Assembly (NCBI GenBank): GCA_947095535.1
Contig: OX352772.1
Location: 171,144,613-171,208,612 of the forward strand
Length of the DNA stretch: 64,000 bases
Source: Poecilobothrus nobilitatus
Lineage: Eukaryota > Arthropoda > Insecta > Diptera > Dolichopodidae
Direction: 5' to 3'
Each line of letters starts with the position of its first letter. The first letter of the stretch is position 1. Under the pieces are notes generated by a model. That model searched no databases, was not told where the DNA came from, and saw nothing but the letters and a program-made list of their open reading frames with translations. Positions 11,401 through 21,017 of the stretch are shown here, in pieces. A program made the position numbers and the translations under genes.

Positions 11401-12743
11401 CATTTTACGGAGGTCGTACAGATAACATGTGCTGTTATTATAACTGCAAAGATGATGAAAAAATAAAATATATAGATGTGTGTTCATTGTATCCGTGGGT
11501 TTGTAAATATGGAAAATTTGCAGTTGAACACCCTACAATTTATATAGAAAATTTAGAATGTTCTAAGTTAAACTTGGAAGATACTGATGGGCTCATTAAA
11601 TGTAAAATATTACTACTACAAAATTTATTACATCCTGTGCTTCCGCTTAAACAAAATGGTAAACTTATGTTTACCTTATGCAAAAGCTACAGCTTTCAGA
11701 AAAATTAAAATGAATTTTACTCACATTCAGATGAAGAAAGAGCCTTATTAAGTACATGGGTTGTAGATGAAGTTAATACAGCAGTTAAATTGGGTTATAA
11801 AATTTTAAATATTTACGAAATATGGAAATACAATTTCGTGCAATATGATGAATTAGCAAATATTGATGGATTATTCACTAGCATGATGGATAAGTTTTTA
11901 AAAATGAAACAAAAAGCTTCAGGCTGGCCCAGTAAATGTTTAACCGAAGAAGAAAAAGAAAAATACATTGAAGATTTTTTTAAAAATGAAAACATCAAGC
12001 TGGAGTTTTCTAAAATTTGTCATAATTCTGGATTAAGATCATTTGCAAAATTAATGCTAAACTCTTTTTGGGGAAAGTTTGTCAGAGAGAGAATCGACAA
12101 AAAACAAAGATAGTAAATGATCCATCAGAACTTTATGAAATGGTAACAAACCCAAATATAGAACTGTGCCACATTTTACCTGTTAATGAAAAAAATATTG
12201 TAATTACCTGGCACTATAAAGAGGAAGTAGCAGACATTTTACCTACCGTAAATGTATGCATTGCCGCCTACACTACTACTCAGGCTCGCCTTAAATTATA
12301 TAATTACTATATTGTAATACAGATTCCATAATATATATAAGTAAAGAAGGACAATATGAACCAGAAATAGGGGAGTTTATTCGTGATATGACAGATGAGC
12401 TGGAGTGTTATGGTGTCAACAGTTACATTACAGAATTTGTAAGTGGTGGGCCAAAAAATTATGCTTACGAAGTATTTAGTACTAAAGATGGAAAAGAAAA
12501 GATAACCTGTAAAGTCAAGGGAATTAATCGCAACTACTCAGCTTCTCAAAAGGTTAATTTCAATTCAATTAAAGATGCTGTGCTCAATTCGAATGACACC
12601 AATATTAACATACTCTCTTATAATGTCCGACGCACACAAAAACATGAGGTCGTTACGGTCCCCGAAATCAAAAAATATCAGGTGAAATCAGAAAAACGTA
12701 AATTCTTCTCCTTTTCTCTTCTCTTCTCAACCTTTTGGGTATA
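8435..12743 (+). pseudogene. Polinton protein-primed DNA polymerase B, interrupted
   Basis: Replicative family B DNA polymerase of the element. Seen in order: the Polinton-specific N-terminal region (8435-9320, including VQLPQGRGKHGRN and LLYHEGHYNVVTSLTAAFC), a LINE fragment insertion (9329-10329), the 3'-5' exonuclease domain (YCTSDVNIL, Exo III, near 10710), a VEFHGC-type insert (VFEFHGCYFHGHP, near 11080), polymerase motif A (DVCSLYPWVCKYGKF, near 11475), motif B (LMLNSFWGKF, near 12055) and motif C (NTDSIIY, near 12317). Putative GT-AG introns lie at about 8820-8882 and 11216-11286. Frameshifts occur near 8690, 9035, 10575, 11705, 12075 and 12310, and a part of the gene (probably the Cys-rich segment) seems lost at the LINE insertion. 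Start taken at the ATG at 8435, which opens the first conserved frame. Confidence 0.9.
9329..10329 (+). mobile_element. 5'-truncated LINE-C-like fragment inside polB
   Basis: The fragment opens directly in the RT active-site box (FADDGTLVASYDF) and continues through NDLAKIADWGV, AKKAAKCLGFLFRCKAYFS, IYKAYIRPKMEYNSHSW and IQNRALRLIGD to a short 3' UTR ending in an A-run (about 10320-10328). The same text occurs in the LINE-C copy on the minus strand at 59477-60400, so this is a 3' fragment of a related family in the opposite orientation. It is frameshifted near 9500 and 10020. The 5' truncation and A-rich end fit target-primed reverse transcription into the Polinton. Confidence 0.85.
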
Positions 12744-12904
12744 AAGAGTAAGAAGCTATTAAATAATGTAAAATATATTAGAGAGCTGTAATTAAATATT
12801 TTATATAAAAAGAAAAACGAAATTTTTTTATTTATTTATTTATTTTTTATTAGCATATTTTTTAATTAGTATTTACAGAAATCGAAGCAAAACTGAATTA
12901 TTTT

Positions 12905-13153
12905 TCATTTTGCAATTATTTTGTCATATATGTAGGTTACAGTAAATTGATTTTTTCCATCTGGATCTTTCTTTTTTCCCATACAAGTTTTCCTTAATTC
13001 ATGAATAGTGACATCCCTTTTTAAGTCGGGGAAATAAAATTTAATATTTTGAATATCCATACGAATGCACAAATATTCGTAATAATTGAATTTAAATTGT
13101 CCTGAAGTTAGCCACTTAGCTATTGCTATTGATTTTAGTGATGGTGGGTTCAT
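12905..13153 (-). CDS. Small Polinton ORF, unknown function
   Basis: An intact 82-residue frame with an ATG start (13153) on the minus strand, converging on the end of polB. It is rich in Lys, Asp and aromatic residues and has no signal peptide or membrane segment. The text ISMDIQ/IKFYFPDLKRDVTIHELR hints at a compact alpha/beta fold, but I recognise no family. It is one of few frames in this element without a stop, yet at this length that could be chance; its position between polB and the next gene supports a real gene. Confidence 0.45.
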   Translation of the reverse strand: MNPPSLKSIAIAKWLTSGQFKFNYYEYLCIRMDIQNIKFYFPDLKRDVTIHELRKTCMGKKKDPDGKNQFTVTYIYDKIIAK

Positions 13154-13427
13154 ATTGTACGTTTATCGTTTTGTGCACAAATTGCGATTAATTTATTTTT
13201 ATTTTAAAAGATTTATTTATATTCTTAACTTAAAAAACTTAATAACTTGTATTTCTGATGTTGTCTAAGAATAAATAATTTAATTTAAAATTCTGTATTG
13301 TAATTTTATCTTTAAATAATAAACAAAATTCAGGTGGGGAAAATTAATATCATTGCTCAAATCATATATAAGGTTATAAATTAATAATTTCTTCACACTT
13401 CTTTCAATAATTGGTAATAAATTAACT

Positions 13428-13739
13428 ATGGTAAGTAAAATTTAATATGTAAATTATTTTTAATAAAAATATAAATTTTATATGATTTTTTTATATTTTT
13501 TTTTTTAGTCTTTTTTAAACAATTTAATTGCCGCAGGAAAAGAGGAACAAGAGGTGTACCAGACAATCGAAGCACTTACTGTGAGAGTACATTATGATGT
13601 GTTAAATTGGTGGTTTTTAAAAACAAAAAGGGGCCAAAGAGTTCTTTTTGCAAAGGTGCAGGTCCCGTCAACTAAAAAATGTACAACGTTCTTTTACCCA
13701 GACTCACTCTTTGGTCTTATACCAAAATTAAAAAATTAA
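13428..13739 (+). CDS. Small spliced Polinton protein, OB-fold-like
   Basis: An ATG at 13428-13430 is followed immediately by GTAAGT, and a polypyrimidine tract ends in AG at 13508, so the first coding exon would be the start codon alone. The second exon then runs in frame to 13739, giving about 78 residues. The text HYDVLNWWFLKTKRGQRVLF followed by a TTFFYPDSL block resembles small single-stranded-DNA-binding (OB-fold) proteins of animal Polintons, in which a K-x-G-x-RV strand precedes a FLP-x-RF motif. A role in replication beside PolB is an inference. It looks C-terminally short against such proteins. Confidence 0.55.
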
Positions 13740-13902
13740 AAATAAATAAAATATAAAAACTCAAATATTCTTCTTTTATTCATTTTTAAAAATTTCAGGT
13801 TTAATTCTTTTTACATTTCAGGTTCTCTCTTTGGTCTTATTAAAATTAAAAAAAAAATGAAACATAAAAAATTCAAATATTGTTCTTTTATTTTTAAAAA
13901 TT

Positions 13903-14289
13903 TCAGTTTTTTTTATTTTTACACCCTTTTCCAACTTCTGTCGGCTCCGACAAAGGAGACGCGGGCATTCTCTCAAAACAGAAAAACTTTTCCACCGCCA
14001 CTTCTGTTGACTCTGGTAATGGGGACATGGGCATTCTCTCAAAACAGAGAAGCTTTTCCGCCGTCACTTGTGTTGACTCTGGATGCTAGGGTCTGGGCTT
14101 TTCCGTCACTTGTGTGTGTTTTGACGGCTGGGGCCAGATCTCTGGCAGCGCACTTGTCTTTTTGACTTGCTTGCATAGTAACTTTTTTAAATTTATTGGT
14201 TGGAATAAATCCAACTCTGTCTCTAATTGGAAAATTTCACATTTTCCAATTAGGTATTCAAAGGGTTCCATTGAATACGTTTCGGACAT
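13903..14289 (-). pseudogene. Minus-strand gene with 22-residue repeats
   Basis: From the ATG at 14289 a frame of 129 codons runs to a TGA at 13903, broken by one in-frame TAG near 14087. The first 60 residues (MSETYSMEPFEYLIG...) are acidic and globular-looking. The rest is an imperfect tandem repeat of 22 residues (66 bp at DNA level), with the pattern EST-x-V-x-x-EK-x-x-CFERMP-x-SPL, two full copies and partial ones. The DNA here is clearly less AT-rich than its surroundings. The function is unknown; a Pro/Ser/Glu repeat could be a linker or scaffold in a virion protein. An opposite-strand frame also crosses the repeat, so the coding strand is chosen because only this one has an ATG-led unique domain. 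Confidence 0.5.
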
Positions 14290-14752
14290 GACGCACTTAT
14301 TTTTAATAAAATTATTATTAGATAATGTAGATTAATTTAGTATAAATTCATGTTGCATTAAATATTAAGATTATATTTGTATTTGCAATAATATATTTAC
14401 AGAATGTTTATTAAGTTAAATAATTTAACATACATAATATATTATGTTCAAATTACCTTGAATTTTAATTCGGTTAAATTTTTTATTGACATCCGATAAA
14501 TCTTCCAAATAATACGACAATTTGAAAACGTGCAATATTGGTATTAATAAATCTGCACCTGCAAAAGTTAATTCTCTCAGAAAATACTGATTATTATTAT
14601 TAACTAGAATAAACTGTAGATCATAGCCACTACTTTACTCATGTTTTTTAATTGACTGTACATCATACAACCCTTTATGTATAATATTTAATTTTCTTTT
14701 ATTTTAAAAAAAATTTCCACTGTGTACAATTTGAAACTACCCACGATGGTTG
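14290..14752. other. Polinton intergenic region
   Basis: AT-rich sequence between divergently placed genes (minus strand gene starting at 14289, plus strand gene starting at 14753). It probably holds promoters for both. The minus strand at about 14500-14600 resembles the text of the neighbouring 14753 gene (tyrosine/asparagine-rich), but no open frame is present. Confidence 0.4.
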
Positions 14753-15279
14753 ATGAAATCAGATATAAATAAAAGACTGCTGGCTTATTTTAATCTACAG
14801 TTTATTATTGGAAATAATAAACAATATTTCTTGAATATTTCTGAGTTTTCTTTGATAGCTGAAGAGTCACTGATACCAATGCTGTTTATGTGTAAAGCAC
14901 CTTATTCGTTCGAAGAGTTAAATAGTGATGTTAAACAGCAAAATGAATTCAATAAAAGACAAATAAATGGTCTTGACTGGGATGATGGATTTATAGAATA
15001 TACAGCAATTAAAAATACATTAAACAAACATTTAAATTCATTCGATGTTGTTTACATAAAGGGGTGCCAGAAAAAGGAATTTTTAGATAAATTTGTTTCC
15101 AGTTCAGTAAAAGTTATCAATTAGATAACTTAGATAATGATGTTCCACCTCTTCAGAAACTAAGAAATTTCACAAACATTTGCCCTCACCATAACATTAC
15201 TGAAAATTTATAAAGATGTGCTATAAAAAATTGTATGAATTTATATATGTATTTATTAAAAGAAAATAATTGGTTTTAA
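14753..15279 (+). pseudogene. Conserved Polinton accessory protein, copy 1
   Basis: The ATG at 14753 opens a 123-residue frame; a frameshift at about 15120 leads into a further conserved stretch ending with the TAA at 15277. Distinctive text: APYSFEEL, INGLDWDDGFIEY, then FDVVYIKGCQKKEFLDKFV and a Cys/His-rich tail (ICPHHN...C). I recognise this architecture, the FD-x-V-Y-x-KG-x-x-K block followed by a C-terminal Cys/His cluster, from uncharacterised proteins associated with Polintons in animal genomes; no function is established that I can name. The gene converges on the minus-strand gene ending at 15276, overlapping it by 4 bp. Confidence 0.6.
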
Positions 15280-15611
15280 AAAATATTTGTTTTATTTATT
15301 GTTGAGCAAGATAATTTTTCTGACAAAAACATAGGTATTTCATAAAATAGTCTGGAATAGTTGCACTGAGCTATGTGTAAATTCATTGGAATGTAGAAAT
15401 CTTCTTGTTCCAATCTTAGTTTATTCTTTTCAGTACATCTCTCAAAATATTTGAATACATATTCTCGTATATTAAGTTCAGCTCTATTGTTATATGACAT
15501 CACTGCTTGTATAAAGTCTAACATGATGCAAAAACGAGTGTACTCATCTAGCTGCAATGTAAGGTTTTTTGTGCGCTCGGCATGATTAGCGAAAATCCTT
15601 TTGAATTTCAT
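15276..15611 (-). CDS. Polinton ORF of unknown function (111 aa)
   Basis: An intact 111-residue frame with ATG at 15611. It overlaps the upstream minus-strand gene by ATGA, an arrangement typical of compact virus-like operons. The protein is helical in character, charged, without membrane segments; the text LQLDEYTRFCIMLDFIQAVMS suggests a helical hairpin. No family recognised. Its position next to the protease suggests the virion or late module. Confidence 0.6.
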   Translation of the reverse strand: MKFKRIFANHAERTKNLTLQLDEYTRFCIMLDFIQAVMSYNNRAELNIREYVFKYFERCTEKNKLRLEQEDFYIPMNLHIAQCNYSRLFYEIPMFLSEKLSCSTINKTNIF

Positions 15612-15850
15612 TTTGCTTGACTGTTTTTAAAATCATGATAAAATGTATACCACTCCAAATAATTCATATCGCTTATGACTTTGTTTTGCCGTTGGAAAAT
15701 TACTGATGCAGCAAAATTCTCAATATTAAATCCAATTTGAATTTTTTTTGCTTGTTTTTTATCCAAAAAATAAATATAGTTTAATAAAAGGTTCTGCGCT
15801 GGCTCAATTTTTTGTGTTTCAAATATTTCTGAATTTCTTGATTGCTCCAT
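15608..15850 (-). CDS. Polinton ORF of unknown function (80 aa)
   Basis: An intact 80-residue frame with ATG at 15850, starting 12 bp after the stop of the protease remnant and ending with an ATGA overlap into the next gene. It has no visible motif; the middle part (NIENFAASVIFQRQNKVISD) would be beta-rich. That it and its partner remain open while neighbouring genes are broken may be due to short length rather than selection. Confidence 0.55.
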   Translation of the reverse strand: MEQSRNSEIFETQKIEPAQNLLLNYIYFLDKKQAKKIQIGFNIENFAASVIFQRQNKVISDMNYLEWYTFYHDFKNSQAK

Positions 15851-15861
15851 CTTTTTTGTTT

Positions 15862-16333
15862 TTACTGATGAATTTTATTTTCGAATTTTGTATTTATGTA
15901 TAGTTTTTCTTCCACATTTTTAAAAAATTTTTCGAAATATTCTTCGTATTTTTTTATCGTTTTTAAGTGGGGATGATGTGTTGAATAAATTAAGAAAATA
16001 TTTCATGATTTTACAGGAACTTCGCATCCATAGATATTAATACACAACAATAATGTTGGCAAACAGATGTTAATTTACTTTGTAAACGCTTATTGTTGAA
16101 AACAAAACATTTCGATTGATTTTGTAGAAATTTTATAATCTCATTGTGAAATGGTGGATTTCCAAATGAATCAAAATATTCTGCACACCCTTGAACTGGA
16201 ACAAGTATTGCTAACTAATGTGTTCCCTTTTCATTAGAAGTATCAGTATTTACCACTAAAATACTAGGTTTTGAAACTTGTTTTGGCCATTGATCAAGAG
16301 CATAACCACCTCTAAATATTTTATGTGTTAAGT
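15862..16333 (-). pseudogene. Adenain-type cysteine protease remnant (maturation protease)
   Basis: A Polinton/adenovirus-type protease that cleaves capsid proteins during maturation. On the minus strand I read FRGGYALDQWPKQ, then VVNTDTSNEKGTH with the catalytic His, then AEYFDSFGNPP (acidic residue of the triad and the adjacent conserved block), then a Gln- and Cys-containing LTSVCQHYCC, the nucleophile motif. The Trp expected after GTH is a TAG stop, there is no ATG in frame at the 5' end, and the C-terminal part (EEYFEKFFKNVEEK) lies in another frame ending with the TAA at 15862. The order of triad residues matches adenain. Broken. Confidence 0.8.
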
Positions 16334-16335
16334 TA

Positions 16336-16701
16336 TTACATTTCAGCACCTTTGAAATCTGTAGTGTATTCATTTTCTTGCAAACGGGAAATATAAATTA
16401 ATCGAGTATTTCCTCGTATAAGTGTTGTTAAAAATTCTGCTTTAAGTTTTCCATTTATTAAGACTATATCGAATTTTTCAAACAAATTTATTAAGTTATT
16501 AGTTATTTTTTCGTTATCGATATGTCCAAAAGTGTAATTCTCAATGTCTGTTCTTTTTAAATCTCTGACAGGAAATTTATACATTAATTCTTTTACAATA
16601 GTTTTACATTTTTCTTTTATGCCAGCCACAGCAATATTTTTTACAAATATTGTATTGTTATCGTCCGTACAGAACGATAAATCTACTAGAGCACATGCCA
16701 T
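16336..16701 (-). CDS. Conserved Polinton accessory protein, copy 2
   Basis: An intact 121-residue frame, ATG at 16701. The last third, FDIVLINGKLKAEFLTTLI followed by RLIYISRLQ, lines up with FDVVYIKGCQKKEFLDKFV and its following strand in the gene at 14753-15279, with the same upstream spacing to an IENY/IEY block. The two therefore look like diverged relatives inside one element, although this copy lacks the Cys/His tail. It lies between the major capsid gene and the protease, so it may belong to the late module. Function unknown. Confidence 0.55.
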   Translation of the reverse strand: MACALVDLSFCTDDNNTIFVKNIAVAGIKEKCKTIVKELMYKFPVRDLKRTDIENYTFGHIDNEKITNNLINLFEKFDIVLINGKLKAEFLTTLIRGNTRLIYISRLQENEYTTDFKGAEM

Positions 16702-16737
16702 TTTCACATGAATAGAAGAAGTCCATTAAACTTCCTT

Positions 16738-17971
16738 TTATATGTTTACGTATACGTTACGATTTTTATCAATTTCGATATTGGCATCGACTTCTGCAAA
16801 TACAATACAAGTTAATGTTGAAGTTAATGGAGAGCTGAGTCTCGCTTCAATTTTCCCTGGTTTAATAAACTTTGACATGTATCACCCTCCAGTCGTCTGG
16901 TGATAATTCAAAAGCTATTATTGTATAACCTTTTGAAAAAAGTTCTTTTGAAATTTGATGTCCTCTATCAGAGTGATGTATGCCAGTTCCACTGAATAAT
17001 GTTAAATATACACGAGAATTACAAAGATTATTTGATGTAAAACTTGTTTCAATTGCAGAGTTTGCTGTAGGCACTCCATTCACATATAATTGAAATGTGA
17101 GATTTTGATGATCGAAATGGTATGGATTTTTCGATCTTTCACCATTAAAATTTTTATTATTAACCATACAAAATACAAGAGCTTTTGGTATTTGGCCTAT
17201 AAATATATTATCCAATGATATGTTGGAAGTGTTAACTGGAATTGTAAATGTTTTGATTTAACTTCGCGTATAAAAATATTTCGCGTTAGCCTTTTCCAGT
17301 ATAGTATTGTGTGCTATCAATATGCTAGGATTAATTCTTAAATGTTTCATATATAATGTAGCTTCGAGAATTTTTAAATAATTCTACATGTAATCTTCCC
17401 ATCTAAAGAAAACAAAATCTACATGTAATTTTCCCATTAATTCTACTATTGCAGAATTATTGTATGGTTTTTGTCTTGATTTAGAACCAGAATTGTTGAA
17501 ACCATTGACATTTGGTTTATCCAATTCCCAACCAGATGCTTCCAGATGTGTTTGACTGGAATCTGTACCATAATTTAGTAAAGTAGTTATGTATGCTTGA
17601 TAATGGTATAAGGAACCTGAAGGAGTGATGTTTTTTCCGTTTAGAGTTACATTACATTATTTAATTAAAGGGTGTAATAAATTATTTACAACACTGTGCT
17701 GTGGAGCTGCCCTTGCTTCAGTTTCGGTTCCTATTTTATCGGTTGCACTCCAAAGTGATCCATCTTTTTTTAATATTTGAACTTTAAACTTTATATAGGT
17801 ACTGGATAGATCTCGATATGTATCTCCATTGCCAAGCGACACAAATTCAATGGTTGACGGCGATACCTCTAAAGAAGCTAAAGGATTGTATGCTACCTCT
17901 TCTGAACGCAAAATACTCTTTTGCACGGGTAATGATGCAAAAAAATCAAGTTAAGATTTCATACATTCCAT
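16738..17971 (-). pseudogene. Major capsid protein (double jelly-roll type) remnant
   Basis: Polinton major capsid protein, which by established work on the family folds as a double jelly-roll and forms icosahedral shells. The N-terminal block FFASLPVQKSILRSEE and STIEFVSLGNGDTYRDL is seen at 17690-17950, and the C-terminal block IFIGQIPKALVFCMV, NPYHFDHQNLTFQLYVNGVP and KGYTIIAFELSPD at 16860-17215; the last frame (CIVFAEVDANIEIDKNRNVY) ends with the TAA at 16738. Breaks: a TAA at codon 7 if the ATG at 17971 is the start, a stop near 17655, and frameshifts near 17220-17300 and 16870. The total is about 410 codons, somewhat short for the family. It starts 3 bp after the stop of the pX-like gene. 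Confidence 0.9.
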
Positions 17972-17973
17972 TT

Positions 17974-18417
17974 TTAATTGAATATATTGGAGATTTTACT
18001 TTGCTTTCTTCGTCGCTTTTTCGAATTCAAATTTGTCTTTTTAAAAACTACTCGTCCTTTTATAGCTCTTTGTCTTCTTATAGCTCTTCGTTTTCCACCA
18101 TACATCGAATGCAGCTGGTTAACTACTGGTTTCCGTAAATTTTTTATGCTGTCTTTGCTTTGATCAATTACGGCTTCTTTTATGTTTGCACCAAATGCTA
18201 TATCATTAAAAATATTTTTACTTGTGTTTACAGCCTCCTTTTTAATTAAGTCCCAACCTGATGTAAAAACCGGCTTTAAGTAACGAATTAAAGTTCCGAA
18301 TATATTTCAAAAACCACGACCTATTTGTATAGCTGGATAAAACTGTAATAAAGGTCCAATATCGTTGATTCCTCCTCCTACTTGAGAGGGATAATATCTC
18401 ACGTAAGCTCTTTCCAT
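17974..18417 (-). pseudogene. pX-like basic virion protein
   Basis: A 148-codon frame from ATG 18417 to TAA 17974, with a single internal TGA (after QIGRGF). The N-terminus MERAYVRYYPSQVGGGI, a Gly-rich segment, an amphipathic or hydrophobic middle (FGTLIRYLKPVFTSGWDLIK) and a strongly basic C-terminus (YGGKRRAIRRQRAIKGR, then KKRRRKQSK) match the layout of the Polinton/adintovirus small protein compared with adenovirus core protein X/pVI. The basic tail is suited to binding DNA. The gene sits directly upstream of the major capsid gene, as in other Polintons. Identification rests on this layout and context. Confidence 0.7.
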
Positions 18418-18469
18418 GTTTGATAGGATATCATATTTGAGTAGTAGTATTTATATAGTTTTTGGGCGA

Positions 18470-19446
18470 TCAATGCTTTTTAAAGTGTAATACAATTTTT
18501 GTTGTATAGTAACTGGAAACAAAATTTATTCCATCACCGTATTGGTTACAAATTCTAATCGCTATCCTTTCAAAACAATTTTTTTTCTATGGGTATGTAA
18601 TGAACGTTTTCAAATTCAATATTTGTAGGTATTCTACAATGTTCTATGTTGATAGCTCTCAACGCCCGCACTTTGCTACTTCCAAAAACAGATGATTGAA
18701 TGATTATGTGAATAAATCATCACCATTCCATTCAATTCATCTTTATTATTAGCAACAGCTAATTTGAATAGTTCAGGTAATTTTGTTTTGAAATTTTTTA
18801 TATTTTTTCTTCTGTTGAAATAATTCAGTTAGTAATGCTTTTACATTATAACTTTGATTAATTTTTATGTAGAAACTATCTTCATCAAAAGTCTGCGAAT
18901 TAAATTCTGATTCTGACGGTCCGTCGGTTAGATTCTGACACTTTTTTAAATATTGTCGATATTATTATTATTGATATATATTGCATCATCATAATTTTTA
19001 GGAGTAGAGATATATGTCAAAACTTCATTAAAAACTTCTTTGAAAACTTGATTTCGAGTAAACCCGGCATTAGGAGTTATATTTTTAATAAGCGTTGGCA
19101 AAAAACTAAACTTCCAATCATCCAAATGTAATTCCGAACCTTCATATGAATAATATGTGTAGCCTATAGATTTGGTTACTTTAATTTTTTCGAGAGGTTT
19201 TTCAATGTTTCTTACATAAACATTATACTGTCCAATATTGATAAATGCACATTTCTCTTTGATAAATTTTTCTGTTTGTAGGAAATCGTTCAGATATATT
19301 TCTGAAAGACCAACTTTCCAATTTCCATTTCTTAAATCAAAATGAATAGGAAATTTATTTTCGAATGAAGCTAAAGTGTTGATTGGAAACAGTGTTAAAT
19401 TATCATTGCTAAACAATGTTACATAGAAGTCATCTTGACTATCCAT
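18470..19446 (-). pseudogene. Minor capsid (penton) protein remnant
   Basis: The single jelly-roll vertex protein of Polintons. The ATG at 19446 opens a 166-residue frame with the typical N-terminus: DDFYVTLFSNDNLTLFPINT, then KFPIHFDLRNGNWKVGLSEI. After frameshifts near 18945-18830 the C-terminal part is recognisable: a HIIIQSSVFGSSKVRALRAI block, PTNIEFENVHYIPI, and a last strand TTKIVLHFKK ending with the TGA at 18470. The middle (18740-18940) is badly degraded. Its place between the pX-like gene and the 20-kb genes fits the conserved gene order. Confidence 0.85.
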
Positions 19447-19500
19447 CTTTGTTAGCTTCTGCTAAAACGTAAAATGTTGAATTATTTATATGTTGTCCAT

Positions 19501-20057
19501 TCAGGTGTTGATGAAGTTCTTAGTTTTGGACTTCTTAGTAATGGTTTTAGTTTTAGTTTTTTGTTTGGAAAACTGTGAAAGTATAGTTGACGAAATTGAA
19601 CTACCAGCCGATCTTAGTGTCTTCTTTTTTTCAGGAGAAGGTACAGCAACGGTAATTACATCACCACTTGGTGTTTCAAACATTCGATAATTAGAGCTTA
19701 GAGATGGTCTTTCTACTAATTTTTCATCGTTCAACATTTCACTTTGAGCTAATTTTTTAAATGAATTTTCATCATCCAAATCGTAATGTGTTAAATCGAT
19801 ATCCATATTTGAATATTCTTTTTTAGGGTCATATTCAAACACATCATCAGTAACTAATGATAAAAAATCGTCTGTGCGGATGTTGATTTGTATTTAGGTA
19901 ATTCAGTTTCTGTATATGTATTTCGTTTAGAAAAGAATTTTGGTTTGAGTGCCTGAATCAAATTAAGATTATTAGCTTTTTCTGGTAATGATTTTGTGTG
20001 TCTTTTGTTAATTCCATATTTGAGAAGGTTTTGACGATATAAGTACCATTTTGGCAA
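19501..20057 (-). pseudogene. Basic/acidic Polinton protein, unknown
   Basis: Two minus-strand frames (20057-19854 and 19842-19501) probably belong to one gene split by a frameshift near 19850. The first part (PKWYLYRQNLLKYGINKRHTKS) is basic; the second is acidic at first (DLTHYDLDDENSF), then has a beta-like ETPSGDVITVAVPSPEKKK and a Ser- and Lys-rich tail (KQKTKTKTITKKSKTK). Neither opens with an ATG, so the true start is not visible. No family recognised; the position inside the late gene block suggests a core or scaffold component. The tail could bind DNA. Confidence 0.45.
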
Positions 20058-20113
20058 TGGTTTTAATTTTTATTTTGAAAATATTTCTGGTGACATAACA
20101 ATCATTCGCTACA

Positions 20114-20423
20114 TTATATCTTACTGAGAAGTTTTCCTATTACACCAGATAATATAGTACCAATTAATGTAGGTAAAAATCCACGTTGAATTAAAATTTT
20201 TCGTTTAGCTTTTAAACTTTTCTTAGCACAGGCTAGAAATCTTAATTGTTTTTTATGTTTTTTTAATTTTTCTTTTTGTACTGGTTATATTTTATTATTT
20301 CCATTTAATATATTGATGGCAATTTCAGCAATAGTTTTTATAATATCATCATCACAATATTTAAGAATATTTTCACGAAATTTCTTCTTGTGGAGTTGAG
20401 GTTGATTAATTATATACTCCTAG
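20114..20423 (-). pseudogene. Small basic-hydrophobic Polinton protein
   Basis: On the minus strand a helical N-terminal part (FRENILKYCDDDIIKTIAEI then AINILNGN) leads over an in-frame TAA to a basic segment (KHKKQLRFLACAKKSLKAKR) and a short hydrophobic C-terminus (GFLPTLIGTILSGVIGKLLS) ending at 20114. This layout, with a C-terminal amphipathic or membrane-active helix after a Lys-rich hinge, is one I recognise from uncharacterised proteins of Polintons in many animals. A role in membrane interaction or capsid interior is possible but unproven. No ATG precedes the frame, and the gene overlaps the tail of the ATPase remnant, perhaps because a deletion joined them. Confidence 0.6.
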
Positions 20424-20945
20424 GAAACCTTTTATATTTTCCAGATATACTTGTCTAGCTAAAGGAAAAATTTGGGATTTGTCTCGAGGGTTTTTAAAAA
20501 GCACCAAATATTTACAATTTAATGAAATATCTCGGGAGAATTTCCCCTGATGAAAAACGTTTTGCGTTAATAATATAATAGATAAATTGCGATGGTGAGA
20601 ACCTTTAGTAAAAAGTTCACTTGTTAATTTGCAGAATCTAACATTAAATCATCTAAAACAATTAAAGTAGGTTTATTTTCCCTAAGCTCTTCTGGAATTC
20701 TGTTATAAAAATTTATATCTGGGAAATTTATACTTGCTGGAATATCAGACATTTCTGGGTTACACCATTTTATTTTTTCAATTTTTGGATGTATCAATCT
20801 TTTAATATTTTTAATTAAGTTACATACATATACATATTAAGTTACATATGTTGTTTTTCCACATCCAGATGGTCCCGCAACCATCATTGTAAATGAATGA
20901 TTGAAACATATCATTACCGGCTCGTATTTTAGTCATTGAAGTCAT
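20406..20945 (-). pseudogene. Packaging ATPase (FtsK/HerA type) remnant
   Basis: Pumps DNA into the capsid. On the minus strand the Walker A motif VAGPSGCGKTTYV lies at about 20850-20895, and Walker B, PTLIVLDDLMLDS, at about 20650-20690, with the intervening text (INFPDINFYNRIPEELRENK) as expected. The C-terminal block (RDISLNCKYLVLFKNPRDKS and FPLARQVY) follows and ends at a TAA (20406). Start taken at the first ATG, 20945. Breaks: a stop straight after Walker A caused by a short duplication (TATGTAACTTAA), a stop after Walker B, and a shortened C-terminus. The gene diverges from the integrase side, sharing a region of about 70 bp upstream. Confidence 0.85.
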
Positions 20946-21017
20946 TGAAAGATAATTACATTTGTTCTTTAAATATATAAAAGCATAAACATGTATAACT
21001 TATTCTCATTTTAAAAG

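Noticed and set aside
13857..14165. Plus-strand frame through the 66-bp repeats, with its own repeat pattern
   Set aside because: A 66-bp unit is open in more than one frame. The minus-strand frame has an ATG-led unique domain, so the plus-strand reading was not accepted as a gene.
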